Positions 27,465 through 36,944 of a stretch of 64,000 nt of DNA are shown here, in pieces. The notes under the pieces were generated by a model. The model was not told the DNA's origin. It made no database searches and worked only from the letters and a program-made list of their open reading frames with translations. This stretch comes from Sphingopyxis macrogoltabida (GTDB lineage Bacteria; Pseudomonadota; Alphaproteobacteria; Sphingomonadales; Sphingomonadaceae). Position numbers and translations under genes: made by a program. Within the stretch, counting starts at the first letter, position 1. Each line of letters opens with the position of its first letter. The DNA is taken from NCBI RefSeq assembly GCF_001314325.1, contig NZ_CP009429.1, positions 434,501 to 498,500 of the forward strand, in the 5' to 3' direction.

Positions 27465-29546
27465 ATGCGACTGCTTCTTTTCGTGACGACGGCGCTCGCC
27501 GCCGCGGTGCCGGCCCATGCCCAAGCGGCAGACGAAGCAATTGCCGCGAAAGACAGCGCCTTCACGCTCGGCCAGATCGTCGTCACGGCGCCGCGTTCCG
27601 AGGATATCACGATCGGGACCGAAACGCTGTCGTCCGAAGCGATCTACACCTTCAACCGCAACACGCTCGACGAGGCGGTCAACCTGATGCCCGGCGTGAC
27701 GTCGGCGAACAGCGGCGGATCGCGCAACGAGCGACTGATCTTCGTCCGCGGGTTCGACCGTTTTCAGGTGCCCGTGTCGCTCGACGGCATCCGCGTCTAT
27801 CTGCCCGCCGACAACCGGCTCGACTATGGCCGCTTCCTGACCCCCGACATTGCCGAAATCCAGGTCGCCAAGGGCTATGCCTCGGTACTCGACGGCCCCG
27901 GCGCGATGGGCGGGGCGATCAACCTCGTGACGCGCAAGCCGACCAAGGCATTGGAAGCCGAGGCACGCGCGACGATCGATCTCGACCGCGACGTCGATTA
28001 TGCCGGTTACAATGTCTTCGCGCTGCTCGGCACGCGGCAGGAAAAATTCTACGCGCAGGCGTCGTACACGCGCAATTTCCGGGACCATTGGGACCTTGCA
28101 GGCGGTTATGATCCCGCGCCGGGTTCGGCCGAAGACGGCGGTGAGCGCGATTTCTCGCGGACACGCGACTGGCGCGTCAATGCGAAATTCGGCTTCACGC
28201 CCAACGATACCGACGAATATTCGATCAGCTATACGCGGCAGGAAGGGTCGAAGAACGCGCCGCTGCACGTTACCGACGATGTCGCGGCGCAGCGCAACTG
28301 GAGCTGGCCCTACTGGAACATCGAGAGCATCTATTTTCTTTCGACCACCGCCTTGGGGGATCGCGCGACGCTGAAGACGCGCGTCTATCGCAACAGCTTT
28401 GACAATCTGTTGCGTGCGTTCGACGACCGGACGCAAACGACGCAGACGCGCCCGCGCGCGTTCAACAGCTATTACGCCGACAAGGCGTGGGGCGGTTCGG
28501 CCGAACTGGCCGTCGACCTTACCGACGCCGATACGCTGACCGTCGCCGCGCATTACCGCCGCGACAAGCATGTCGAATGGCAGCAGAGCTTTCCCGCGGG
28601 CACCACCGAACCGCGCCAGACCAACGTCGAGGATAGCTACAGCATCGCTGCCGAAAATCGCCTTGCGCTGACTCCGGCGCTGAGCTTCGTCGCCGGCGCG
28701 AGCTTCGACTGGCGCGATCTCAAGCGGGCCGAGGAATATGGCACCCCGCCGGGCGAGACCGCGGCGCGCATCTTCAGCTATCCGATCCGCAACGCGAGCG
28801 CGTTCAACGCGCAGGGGCAGCTCGTCTGGACCCCCGACGCCGATACGCGCGTCCACGCCGGAATCTCGTCGCGCGCGCGCTTCCCGACGATCTTCGAGCG
28901 CTTCAGCACCCAATTCGGTACCGCGGCGTCGAACCCCGACCTCAAGGCCGAACGCGCGACCAATTACGAGATCGGCGTGTCGCGGCAGTTCGGGCCGGTG
29001 CGGGCCGAGGGGGCGGTCTTTTACAGCGATATCAGCGACGCGATCGTCTCGGTACGCCCGGCGGGTTTCCCTGCCAATTCGACGCAGCGCCAGAATCTGG
29101 GGAACGCCGAATATTATGGTGCCGAGCTGGCGCTGACCGCACATGTTACCCCGACCCTAGAACTCGGCGCGAACTATACCTACACGCACCGTTCGTTCGA
29201 GATCGGCACACCGGCGGCGGGCACGGTGGTTCCCGTCTTCCGCCTGACCGACGTCCCGGCGCACAAGGGCTTCGCTTATGCGAGCTGGTCGCCGTTCGGC
29301 GGGCTGACCATCGTGCCGAGCGCCGATTTCGCGTCGAACCGGACGACACTGACCACGGCATCGCCGCCGGTCTATTACCGCACCGGCAGCTATGTGCAGG
29401 CGAATCTGCGTATCGATTATGCGCTGCGCGACGGCATCGAGATCGGCGTCGGCGCGCGCAACCTGTTCGACGACAATTATGTCCTGACCGACGGCTTCCC
29501 CGAACCGGGGCGCAGTTTCTTCGCGAGCATCCGGGCGCGCTACTGA
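27465..29546 (+). CDS. TonB-dependent outer-membrane receptor, candidate molybdate/tungstate receptor
   Basis: A 693-residue TonB-dependent receptor. Signal peptide about residues 1-21 ([20 protein letters not shown]), a TonB-box-like GQIVVTAP, a plug domain (about 45-160) with [19 protein letters not shown], then a 22-strand barrel ending in the C-terminal aromatic [10 protein letters not shown]. The substrate cannot be read from the barrel. A ModE-type operator upstream and a ModE-like gene nearby suggest an oxyanion such as molybdate or tungstate, or a chelate of it. Start ATG 27465 has AAGGGGA upstream; an in-frame ATG at 27435 is poorer. Confidence 0.92.
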   Translation: MRLLLFVTTALAAAVPAHAQAADEAIAAKDSAFTLGQIVVTAPRSEDITIGTETLSSEAIYTFNRNTLDEAVNLMPGVTSANSGGSRNERLIFVRGFDRFQVPVSLDGIRVYLPADNRLDYGRFLTPDIAEIQVAKGYASVLDGPGAMGGAINLVTRKPTKALEAEARATIDLDRDVDYAGYNVFALLGTRQEKFYAQASYTRNFRDHWDLAGGYDPAPGSAEDGGERDFSRTRDWRVNAKFGFTPNDTDEYSISYTRQEGSKNAPLHVTDDVAAQRNWSWPYWNIESIYFLSTTALGDRATLKTRVYRNSFDNLLRAFDDRTQTTQTRPRAFNSYYADKAWGGSAELAVDLTDADTLTVAAHYRRDKHVEWQQSFPAGTTEPRQTNVEDSYSIAAENRLALTPALSFVAGASFDWRDLKRAEEYGTPPGETAARIFSYPIRNASAFNAQGQLVWTPDADTRVHAGISSRARFPTIFERFSTQFGTAASNPDLKAERATNYEIGVSRQFGPVRAEGAVFYSDISDAIVSVRPAGFPANSTQRQNLGNAEYYGAELALTAHVTPTLELGANYTYTHRSFEIGTPAAGTVVPVFRLTDVPAHKGFAYASWSPFGGLTIVPSADFASNRTTLTTASPPVYYRTGSYVQANLRIDYALRDGIEIGVGARNLFDDNYVLTDGFPEPGRSFFASIRARY

Positions 29547-29587
29547 GCGCCCGGAACCCTTTCGGCGCTGCCGCGCTATGAAAGGCG

Positions 29588-30073
29588 ATGGAGCTCAACG
29601 CGCCGATACTTGTCCACTGGATCGACCTCGACCTGCTGTCGCGGCTGGGCGTTGCGGCGGTGCTCGGGCTGCTTCTCGGACTCGACCGCGAGATCCGCGG
29701 GCATGAGGCGGGGTTCCGCACGCATGGGCTGATCTGCTTTTCGGCGGCGATGATGACGGTGTCGATCATCGCGCTCTATACCCAGATCGGCGGCGAGCGC
29801 TCCGATCCGCTGCGCATTTACGAGGCGACGGGCGCTTTCATCGGTATCATCGGCGCCGGGCTGATCGTGTTCAGCAAGGGCGAGGTCAAGAATCTCACCA
29901 CCGCGGCGCATCTGTGGCTGGCGGCGGTGATCGGCATCGCCTGCGGCGCGGCGCAATGGCCGCTGGTGCTGATCGGGTCGGCGATCAGCGTGATCATGTT
30001 GACGTTGTTGAGCCTGGTCGAGGCGCGGTGGGAGCGCAAGCGTGGCGATGAAGGGCGGACTGGCGAGCGCTAG
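29588..30073 (+). CDS. MgtC/SapB family membrane protein
   Basis: A 161-residue membrane protein with the MgtC core. The family motif RLGVAAVLGLLLGLDREIRG covers residues about 19-38, and HEAGFRTHGLICF follows. There are about four to five helices and a short Arg/Lys-rich C-terminus without the ACT-like domain of Salmonella MgtC. Family members affect Mg2+ stress and membrane potential; the function here is not known. It lies 41 bases after the TonB receptor and may be in the same transcript. It converges on and overlaps by four bases the Meh-like gene. Confidence 0.9.
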   Translation: MELNAPILVHWIDLDLLSRLGVAAVLGLLLGLDREIRGHEAGFRTHGLICFSAAMMTVSIIALYTQIGGERSDPLRIYEATGAFIGIIGAGLIVFSKGEVKNLTTAAHLWLAAVIGIACGAAQWPLVLIGSAISVIMLTLLSLVEARWERKRGDEGRTGER

Positions 30074-30921
30074 AGCGAAGCCGAAGCCTGCATGACCTGC
30101 CGCCCGTCCACGGCAAACGCCCCTAGCTCCAGTCCGCCGTCTTTGCCGCGCAACGCCAGATGAAGGGGTTCGCCGCAGATCGCCGGGGACACGCCGCGGA
30201 AAGCGAAGCTCTTCAGGCGATTGTCGCCATACTCGCGCTGCGCGAGGTCGAGCAGCAGCGTCGCGGTGAGCGGGCCATGGACGACAAGGCCGCGATAGCC
30301 CTCTTCCTGCGTGGCGTAAGGCAGATCGTAATGGATGCGATGGCTGTTGAAGGTCAGCGCCGAATAGCGGAACAGCAATGCTTCCGACGGGACGAGCATG
30401 CGGTGCGCGTCCCAGCCCGACGGGTCGAAACCATCATCGCCGGGCGGCGGCGGAGCGGGCAGCGTTCCGGCGGGGGCAGGTTCGCGGAAGACGATCGATT
30501 GGGTTTCGCGCACCGCGAGGGTGCCGTCGCCATGGGTTTCGTGCGCGACATCGGCGAAGACAAGCTTGCCGGTGCCGCCCTGCTTTTCGGTGATCGCGGC
30601 GACGCGCGACGTGCGGATCACCGACTGGCCGGGGCGCAGCGGGGCGAGGAACTCGACCTTGCTCGCGGCCCACATGCGGCGCGGAAGCGGGATCGGCGGC
30701 AGGAAGCTGTCGTCGCTGTCCGCGCGGACCGGATGGCCGTCGGCGCCGAGGATCGCGGTCGGCGCGTCGGGCAGGCAGAGGCACCAGTGATAGGCCTGCG
30801 GGACGCTACCGTCGGCGGGCGCCGTGCGGTCGAGCGTCGCCAGCCAGCGCGCGGCCGCCGCTTCGTCGATGCGGTCACGGCGCGTTTCGATCCGGCCGAT
30901 CCAGTCCTGCCACTCGCTCAT
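30070..30921 (-). CDS. meh: Mesaconyl-C4-CoA hydratase-like protein (HTD2/MaoC-type)
   Basis: A 283-residue double-hotdog dehydratase. It begins MSEWQDWIGRIETRRDRID and has FLPPIPLPRRMWAASKVEFL, features I associate with the mesaconyl-C4-CoA (3-methylfumaryl-CoA) hydratase group. The C-terminal hotdog has HYDLPYATQEEGYRGLVVHG, the hydratase motif with catalytic His and Asp. The reaction would be mesaconyl-C4-CoA + H2O to citramalyl-CoA. The ATG overlaps the upstream Mcd-like stop (TGATG), and the next genes upstream include an Mct-like transferase that would make its substrate. An ordinary acyl-CoA hydratase role is the alternative. Confidence 0.78.
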   Translation of the reverse strand: MSEWQDWIGRIETRRDRIDEAAAARWLATLDRTAPADGSVPQAYHWCLCLPDAPTAILGADGHPVRADSDDSFLPPIPLPRRMWAASKVEFLAPLRPGQSVIRTSRVAAITEKQGGTGKLVFADVAHETHGDGTLAVRETQSIVFREPAPAGTLPAPPPPGDDGFDPSGWDAHRMLVPSEALLFRYSALTFNSHRIHYDLPYATQEEGYRGLVVHGPLTATLLLDLAQREYGDNRLKSFAFRGVSPAICGEPLHLALRGKDGGLELGAFAVDGRQVMQASASL

Positions 30922-32513
30922 CAATTGCGTCCTCCGGTCAGCCCGCGCGCGATCACCTGCGCCTGAATTTCCGCCGCGCCCTCGAAGATGTTGAGGATGC
31001 GCGCGTCGCAGAGGATGCGGCTGATTTCATATTCGAGCGCATAGCCGTTGCCGCCGTGGATTTGCAGCGCGGCGTCGGCGTTCGCCCATGCCGTGCGCGC
31101 GCCGAGCAGTTTCGCCATGCCCGCCTCGATATCGCAGCGCTTGCCCGAATCCTTGGCGCGCGCGGCGGCATAGCTGAGCTCGCGCGCCATGACGAAATCG
31201 ACGAGGCTCATCGCCAGCTTGTCGGCGACGCGCGGGAAGTGGACGATCGCCTTGCCGAACTGCTTGCGGGTCAGCGCATAGTCGAGCCCGAGTTCGAGCG
31301 CGCGGCGGGCGACGCCGACCGCGCGTGCGGCGGTCTGGATGCGCGCGCCCTCGAAGGTGCGCATGAGCTGCTTGAAGCCTTGCCCCTCCTCGCCGCCGAG
31401 CAGCGCATCGGCCGGTGCCGTCATGCCATCGAATTGCAGCGCATATTCGCGCATGCCGCGATAGCCCAAGACCTCGATCTCGCTGCCGGTCATGCCGGGG
31501 GCGGGGAAGGGATCGGCCTCGGTGCCGCGCGGTTTGGGGACGAGCAGCATCGAGAGGCCGGCATAGCCTTTGGCATCGGGCACGGTGCGCGCCAGCAAAG
31601 TCATCAGGTCCGAGCGCGCGGCGTGGGTGATCCAGTTCTTGGCGCCGTCGATTACCCAGCTTGCGCCTTCGCGGCGTGCGCGGGTCTGCAGCGAGCCGAG
31701 GTCGGAGCCGACATCGGGTTCGGTGAAGACGGCGGTGGGCAGGATTTCGCCGCTGGCGATCTTTGGCAGCCATTCGGCCTTCTGCGCGTCGGTACCGCCG
31801 AGCACGATCAGCTCGCCCGCGATCTCCGACCGCGTGCCGAGCGAGCCGGTGCCGATCCAGCCGCGCGACAGTTCCTCGGTGACGATGCACATGACGAGCT
31901 TGCCGAGCCCGAGCCCGCCATATTCCTCTGGAATGCAGACGCCGAAGGTGCCGAGTTCGGCCATCGCCTGCACCGTCGCATCGGGGATCAGCGCGTTGGC
32001 GAGGTGCCAGCCGTGCGCGTGCGGGATGATCGCGGCGTCGGTGAAGCGGCGGTACTGGTCGCGGATCGCGTCGAGGTCGGCGTCGTGGAGCGTCTCGCTG
32101 GGCCAGTGGTCCGCGGCGAGCGCGGCAGCAACTTCGACGCGGGTTGCGGCATGGTCGGTGTCGAGCAGGTCAGCGCAGGCGCCGGCGAGCGTCCGAGCAG
32201 CGGCGCCGAGGCCGAGATCGGCGGGGCGGAAAATCTCGTTCTGGCCCATCGGCAGGCCGCCGGCGAGCTGGCCGATGCTTTCGGCGAAGGCGAGGGTGGC
32301 AATCTGGGCGTCGAGCGGATTTGATCTCGAGCCGGACTCGAACCAGTCGAGTGTGGCTTCGAGCGCCGCGACCGTCGTTGCGACCCATGCAAAGCCATGC
32401 GCTGCGCGCTGCTCGCTGTCGATCGGGTTCGCAGCCAGCCGCTCGCTGAGCGCAGCCTGCGCCGCGCCGCGATAGGCTTGCGCGGCCGTGAGGGCTTGGC
32501 GCAGATCGCCCAC
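30921..32513 (-). CDS. mcd: Acyl-CoA dehydrogenase, (2S)-methylsuccinyl-CoA dehydrogenase-like (Mcd)
   Basis: A 530-residue acyl-CoA dehydrogenase with an extra N-terminal domain of about 130 residues (AAHGFAWVATTVAALEATLD), a feature I recall from Mcd of the ethylmalonyl-CoA pathway. The core has the FAD-binding TEPDVGSDL and WVIDGAKNWITHA motifs and a C-terminal FEGAAEIQAQVI with the expected catalytic Glu. It would oxidise methylsuccinyl-CoA to mesaconyl-C1-CoA. No ATG fits; GTG at 32513 lies two bases after the thiolase stop. Placement beside Mct-like and Meh-like genes supports the assignment, but no crotonyl-CoA carboxylase/reductase is in the window. Confidence 0.8.
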   Translation of the reverse strand: MGDLRQALTAAQAYRGAAQAALSERLAANPIDSEQRAAHGFAWVATTVAALEATLDWFESGSRSNPLDAQIATLAFAESIGQLAGGLPMGQNEIFRPADLGLGAAARTLAGACADLLDTDHAATRVEVAAALAADHWPSETLHDADLDAIRDQYRRFTDAAIIPHAHGWHLANALIPDATVQAMAELGTFGVCIPEEYGGLGLGKLVMCIVTEELSRGWIGTGSLGTRSEIAGELIVLGGTDAQKAEWLPKIASGEILPTAVFTEPDVGSDLGSLQTRARREGASWVIDGAKNWITHAARSDLMTLLARTVPDAKGYAGLSMLLVPKPRGTEADPFPAPGMTGSEIEVLGYRGMREYALQFDGMTAPADALLGGEEGQGFKQLMRTFEGARIQTAARAVGVARRALELGLDYALTRKQFGKAIVHFPRVADKLAMSLVDFVMARELSYAAARAKDSGKRCDIEAGMAKLLGARTAWANADAALQIHGGNGYALEYEISRILCDARILNIFEGAAEIQAQVIARGLTGGRN

Positions 32514-32515
32514 GC

Positions 32516-33730
32516 TCAGGCGGCGCGCTCGAAGATTGCGGCGATGCCTTGGCCGCCGCCGATGCACATGGTTTCAAGGCCGTAGCGGCCGTCGCGGCGC
32601 ACCAGTTCGCGCGTCAGATTGGCGAGGATACGCCCGCCGGTCGCGCCGATCGGGTGGCCGAGCGAAATGCCCGAGCCGTTGACGTTGAGGATTTCATTCC
32701 GGCTGTCGTCGTCGCTCCAGCCCCAGCCCTTGAGCACCGCGAGCACCTGCGGCGCGAAGGCTTCGTTCAGTTCGACGAGGTCGATGTCGTCCCAGCCGAG
32801 GCCATTGCGCGCGAAGAGGCGCTCGACCGCGGGGACGGGGCCGATGCCCATCCGGCTGGGATCGCAGCCGGCGGCGGCCGAGCTGTGGTACCAGGCGATG
32901 GGGGTGAGCCCGAGTTCGTCGAGCTTGTCCTCCACGACGACAAGACATGCGGCGGCAGCATCATTCTGCTGGCTGGCGTTGCCCGCGGTGACGACGCCGC
33001 CTTCGAGCGGTCGCAGCTTGCCGAGCGATTCCAGCGTCGCGTCGGCGCGATAGCCCTCGTCGTGCGCGAAGACGACCGGATCACCCTTTTTCTGCGGGAC
33101 CGACACCGGCACCAGTTCGTCGTCGAACAGGCCGTTTGCCCACGCGGCGGTGGCGCGCTGGTGGCTGCGGACGGCATAGGCGTCGCATGCCTCGCGGCTG
33201 ATATCATAGTCCCTGGCGAGATTTTCGGCGGTCTCGATCATGCCGGTGATGACGCCGAAGCGCTCGACCGGCTGCGACATGACGCGGCCGCGGGTCAGGC
33301 GGTCGTGGAGGGTGAGATTGCCCGCGCGGATCCCCTTGCGAATATCGGTGCTGTAATGTTCGACGTTCGACATCGATTCGACCCCGCCCGCGACGACGAT
33401 GTCGGACATGCCGGTCTGGACCATCATCGCGGCGTTGACGATTGCCTGCAATCCCGAGCCGCAGCGGCGGTCGAGCTGGTAGCCGGGGACCTCGATCGGC
33501 AGCCCCGCGGCGAGCCACGACCAGTGGCCGATGCACGGCGCTTCGCCATTGCCATAACCCTGCGAAAAGACGACGTCGTCGACGCGCGCGGGGTCGATCT
33601 TCGTGCGTTCGATCAGCGCCTTCAGGATGACGGCGCCGAGATCGCCCGCGGTCAGCGACGACAGCGCGCCGCCGAACTTGCCGACGGGGGTGCGGATCGG
33701 GGCGACGATGGCGGCGCGGCGCAGGGTCAT
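32516..33730 (-). CDS. Acetyl-CoA C-acetyltransferase (thiolase)
   Basis: A 404-residue thiolase of the standard fold. The nucleophilic Cys90 is in LDRRCGSG, the second-half signatures are NVNGSGISLGHPIGATG and CIGGGQGIAA, and NEAFAPQ provides the third catalytic region. It can condense two acetyl-CoA or cleave 3-ketoacyl-CoA. It lies one base after the Mct-like gene and two bases before the Mcd-like gene, so it serves the same pathway. Compared with degradative FadA it has an unusual insert around GQGYGNGEAPCIGHW, so its acyl preference is uncertain. Confidence 0.93.
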   Translation of the reverse strand: MTLRRAAIVAPIRTPVGKFGGALSSLTAGDLGAVILKALIERTKIDPARVDDVVFSQGYGNGEAPCIGHWSWLAAGLPIEVPGYQLDRRCGSGLQAIVNAAMMVQTGMSDIVVAGGVESMSNVEHYSTDIRKGIRAGNLTLHDRLTRGRVMSQPVERFGVITGMIETAENLARDYDISREACDAYAVRSHQRATAAWANGLFDDELVPVSVPQKKGDPVVFAHDEGYRADATLESLGKLRPLEGGVVTAGNASQQNDAAAACLVVVEDKLDELGLTPIAWYHSSAAAGCDPSRMGIGPVPAVERLFARNGLGWDDIDLVELNEAFAPQVLAVLKGWGWSDDDSRNEILNVNGSGISLGHPIGATGGRILANLTRELVRRDGRYGLETMCIGGGQGIAAIFERAA

Positions 33731-33731
33731 T

Positions 33732-34940
33732 TCATTCTCCGGTGTTGGCGGTGCCGACGATGCCGGCGTCGATCAGGCGGGCGATCTCGCCCGAGGAAAG
33801 CGAAAGGCGCGAGGACAGTATTTCTTCGGTGTGCTGGCCGTTCAGCGGGGCGGGCCGCGGCGGTTCGCGCTCCGCCTGCGGGATCGTCGAGAAAGCGCCG
33901 GCGGCGGGATAAGCGAAGCCGCTGGGGTTTTGGGCCGAGCCGAAGATCGGGTTGTTCGCGACGAGCGCCGGGTCCTGTACTGCGTCGTGCATTGTGCGAT
34001 AGGGCGAATGGACGATCCCGCCCGCATCGAAGGCGGCGGCAAGGTCGGCATGGTCGCGCGCGGCGATCGCCTGCTCGAACAGCGGATAGAGCGCGTCGCG
34101 GTGGTCGAAGCGGAGCCCGTCGTCCGTGGCGAAGGATATACCGCGTTCGCTCTCGATCGCGGCGATGGCATCACCGAGATCGAGCGCGGCGATCAGGTTC
34201 GCCCATTGGCGCGGGGTGACGACGACGATCATCGTCCGCTTGCCGTCGCGCGTCACGAAATCGCGCCCGAACAGGCCGTAAACCGCATTGCCGAGCCGCG
34301 GGCGGTTCTCGCCCGAATAAAGCACTTCGGCAATCCCGCCCAGATTGGCGACGGTGCCGATCGCGACATCGGAGAGCGGGATGCGGACCTCGCCACCTTC
34401 GCCGGTGGTTGCCCGGCGCTGGATCGCCGCGAGCAGCGCGAAGGCGGCGTAGGCGCCGGTGAGCAGGTCCCACGCGGGCAGGACATGGTTCACCGGATCG
34501 GGCCCGGCACCGGTCAGCATCGGATAGCCGACGCTGTTGTTGACCGTATAGTCGAGCGCGGGTGAGCCGTCGGCCCAGCCCATCACGCGGACGGTGATCA
34601 GGTCGGCGCGGCCGGCCGCCAGCGTGTCGTGCGACAGGAAGCCGCCGACGGGAAAGTTGGTGATGAACTGGCCGTTGGCGCGCACCAGTTCCTGCAGCAG
34701 TTCGCGCCCCTCGGGTCGGGCCAGATCGAGCGCGACCGATTTCTTCGCGCGGTTGAGATTTTCCCAATAGAGCGAGTTGTTGTCGGCCGTCACCGGCCAG
34801 CGCCGGAAATCGGGGCCGCCACCGATCTGGTCGACGCGGATCACTTCGGCGCCGAATTGCGCGCAATAAAGCCCGGCTGTGGGCGAGGCGACGAAGGACG
34901 ACGCCTCGATCACCGACAGGCCCGACAGCAAGGAATACAT
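33732..34940 (-). CDS. mct: Class III CoA transferase, mesaconyl-CoA C1-C4 transferase-like (Mct)
   Basis: A 402-residue CaiB/BaiF-family protein. Several stretches match what I recall of Chloroflexus Mct (2-methylfumaryl-CoA isomerase): QIGGGPDFRRWPVT near the N-terminus, LFITNFP-like FITNFPVGGFLSHD, DYTVNNSVGYPMLTG (the candidate catalytic Asp is about residue 130), VNHVLPAWDLLTGAY, and NAVYGLFGRDFVTRDGKR. Mct moves CoA within mesaconyl-CoA from C1 to C4. In the same operon, Mcd-like and Meh-like genes would supply and use the two isomers. The ATG overlaps the upstream acyl-CoA dehydrogenase stop (TGATG). Assignment rests on remembered sequence and needs an alignment. Confidence 0.83.
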   Translation of the reverse strand: MYSLLSGLSVIEASSFVASPTAGLYCAQFGAEVIRVDQIGGGPDFRRWPVTADNNSLYWENLNRAKKSVALDLARPEGRELLQELVRANGQFITNFPVGGFLSHDTLAAGRADLITVRVMGWADGSPALDYTVNNSVGYPMLTGAGPDPVNHVLPAWDLLTGAYAAFALLAAIQRRATTGEGGEVRIPLSDVAIGTVANLGGIAEVLYSGENRPRLGNAVYGLFGRDFVTRDGKRTMIVVVTPRQWANLIAALDLGDAIAAIESERGISFATDDGLRFDHRDALYPLFEQAIAARDHADLAAAFDAGGIVHSPYRTMHDAVQDPALVANNPIFGSAQNPSGFAYPAAGAFSTIPQAEREPPRPAPLNGQHTEEILSSRLSLSSGEIARLIDAGIVGTANTGE

Positions 34941-36115
34941 CAGTTCGCCGCCGCAAATTCGCGCAGCATATGCTTGGCGATCTGGAGCTGGAGGATCTGC
35001 GTCGTGCCTTCGTAGATGCGATAGATGCGCGCATCGCGGAAGAAACGCTCGGCGTCATATTCGGCGAGATAGCCCGCGCCGCCATAGACCTGGACGCAGG
35101 CGTCGACGACGCGGCCACACATTTCGGACGCGAAGACCTTGAACGCCGCCGCCTTGCGCAGGACATTCTCGCCCGCGTCGGCGCGGCGGGTGACATCCTC
35201 CATCATGCATTCGGCGGCGTAGATGTCGATCTCGCTCTGCGCGAGCATCTGCTGGATGAGCTGGAAATTGGCGATCGGCTCGCCGAACGCCTTGCGCTCG
35301 GTCGCGTAGCGCACCGCGCTGTCGAGCGCGCGGCGGGCATAGGCGGTTGCGGCGGCGCCGACCGACATGCGGCCGTTGTCGAGGCTCATCATCGCAAAGG
35401 CGAAGCCCTTGCCGAGTTCGCCGCCGAGCAGCGCCTCGCCGCCGACGCGCACATCCTCCATGATGATGTCGGCGATATGGCTGCCCGACTGACCCATCTT
35501 CTTGTCCGACTTGCCGACCGTCACCCCCGGCGTGTCCATCGGCACGATGAAGGCCGAGACATGGGCGTTCTTGGGGAGGTTCTCCTTGCTTGTGCGCGCC
35601 ATGATCAGCGCGACCTTCGCAAAGGGCGAATTGGTGATGTAGCGCTTGGTGCCGTTCAGCACCCAGCCGTTGTCGGTCTGCACCGCCGTCGTCTGGAGTC
35701 CCGCCGAATCCGACCCGGAGCCGGGTTCGGTCAGCCCGAAAGCGGCAATCTCTCCTGCCGCGACGCGCGGCAGCCATTCGGCCTTTTGCGCCTCGGTCCC
35801 GCCATTCTTCAGCGCCGAGGCGAACATGCCGAGGTTGATCGAGATGATCGAGCGGAAGGCGGGCATCGCATAGGAGAGCGTGTGGATGGTGCGGACATAT
35901 TGGCTGACGTTCATTCCCGAACCGCCATATTCCTCGGCCATCGTCAGCCCGAACAGGCCCATCTCGCGCATCTCGGACAGGATGTCGGCGGGGATCGCGT
36001 CGGTCTCGATGATCGTCTGCTCGGCGGGGAGCAGGCGTTCGCGGACGTAGCGCTGCAACTGCTCGATGAATTGCTCGAAAACATCGGCGTCCATGCCGGG
36101 GTTGGGACTGCTCAT
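34940..36115 (-). CDS. Acyl-CoA dehydrogenase
   Basis: A 391-residue FAD-dependent acyl-CoA dehydrogenase of normal length. The flavin-binding TEPGSGSDSAGL and WVLNGTKRYITNS motifs and the RKAFGEPIANFQ segment are clear. The catalytic Glu is in RIYEGTTQILQLQIA near the C-terminus, as in short- and medium-chain enzymes. It is the first gene of a five-gene minus-strand operon and lies 97 bases from the divergent IclR-type regulator. Substrate is unknown; in this context a short dicarboxyl or branched acyl-CoA is likely. Confidence 0.92.
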   Translation of the reverse strand: MSSPNPGMDADVFEQFIEQLQRYVRERLLPAEQTIIETDAIPADILSEMREMGLFGLTMAEEYGGSGMNVSQYVRTIHTLSYAMPAFRSIISINLGMFASALKNGGTEAQKAEWLPRVAAGEIAAFGLTEPGSGSDSAGLQTTAVQTDNGWVLNGTKRYITNSPFAKVALIMARTSKENLPKNAHVSAFIVPMDTPGVTVGKSDKKMGQSGSHIADIIMEDVRVGGEALLGGELGKGFAFAMMSLDNGRMSVGAAATAYARRALDSAVRYATERKAFGEPIANFQLIQQMLAQSEIDIYAAECMMEDVTRRADAGENVLRKAAAFKVFASEMCGRVVDACVQVYGGAGYLAEYDAERFFRDARIYRIYEGTTQILQLQIAKHMLREFAAAN

Positions 36116-36212
36116 GTGGGCCTCCTGATCTGGTCATAGGCCGATAGGCGCATCGCCGCCAATATTCAATATTCGGAATTGCTTTTTATATAGATGAAAA
36201 CTATCAGGCCGC

Positions 36213-36944
36213 ATGACCGGTCCCGTCCGTTCCGTATCGCAAGCGCTTGCCATCCTGCGCCTCCTCGCCGAGACGAGCCCGCTGTCGCTGTCCGACATCG
36301 GCCGGATGGTGGGTCTCAGCCCGTCGAGCTGCCTCAACCTGCTCAAGACGCTGGCGGGTGAGGGCGCGGTCGAACGCGATGCGCGGACGAAGACCTACCG
36401 GCTCGCCCCGGCATGGGCGATGCTCGGCGTGCTCCGCGACGGCGACGCGCAAAGGCTGGTCGAGCGCGCGCGGCCGCTGATGGCGGAACTCGCGCAATCC
36501 TTCGATGCCGCGGTCGGGCTGTGGAAAATGGTGTCGCGCGAGCGGACGCGGCTGATCGCGCGGGCGGAAAGCGACGCGGGGATGCGCCTTCACCTTGCCG
36601 ACGATCAGCGCCAACCCCTAGGCGGCGGTGCGGTGGGGCGCGCGCTCGCAGCGAAGCAGGGCGCCGACGATATCGAACTCGCGCGCCGCTTTGCGCCGGT
36701 CCGCTGGCAGGCCGATCTGCCGCTCGAAACCTATATCGCGCAGGTTCGCGAGGCGGCCCGCCGGGGTTTTGCGCTCGACGAAGGCTTTGCCCATCGCGGC
36801 GTATGCACCGTTGCGGTCGGGATCACCGGCGCCGCGCCGGGCTTTTGCATTTCGGCCTCGATCTTGGCGGGGTCGCGAAGCGGCGAAGATGTTGCGGCGC
36901 TGGGCGCCGGACTCGGGTCACTCGCTGCGACACTTGCTCCCTAG
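36213..36944 (+). CDS. IclR family transcriptional regulator
   Basis: A 243-residue regulator. The winged-helix domain (about residues 1-70) has SVSQALAILRLLAETSPLSLSDIGRMVGLSPSSCLNLLKTL; only parts of it matter for recognition. The C-terminal effector domain contains GGGAVGRALAAKQ and HRGVCTVAVGITG, typical of IclR. It is divergent from the five-gene acyl-CoA operon, so it probably controls that operon in response to an organic acid or CoA ester. Its stop overlaps the stop of the converging TupA-like gene. Confidence 0.92.
   Translation: MTGPVRSVSQALAILRLLAETSPLSLSDIGRMVGLSPSSCLNLLKTLAGEGAVERDARTKTYRLAPAWAMLGVLRDGDAQRLVERARPLMAELAQSFDAAVGLWKMVSRERTRLIARAESDAGMRLHLADDQRQPLGGGAVGRALAAKQGADDIELARRFAPVRWQADLPLETYIAQVREAARRGFALDEGFAHRGVCTVAVGITGAAPGFCISASILAGSRSGEDVAALGAGLGSLAATLAP

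Noticed and set aside
27108..29144. Minus-strand open frame of 678 codons opposite the TonB receptor
   Set aside because: The receptor on the plus strand has signal peptide, plug and barrel features, so the minus frame is a shadow.
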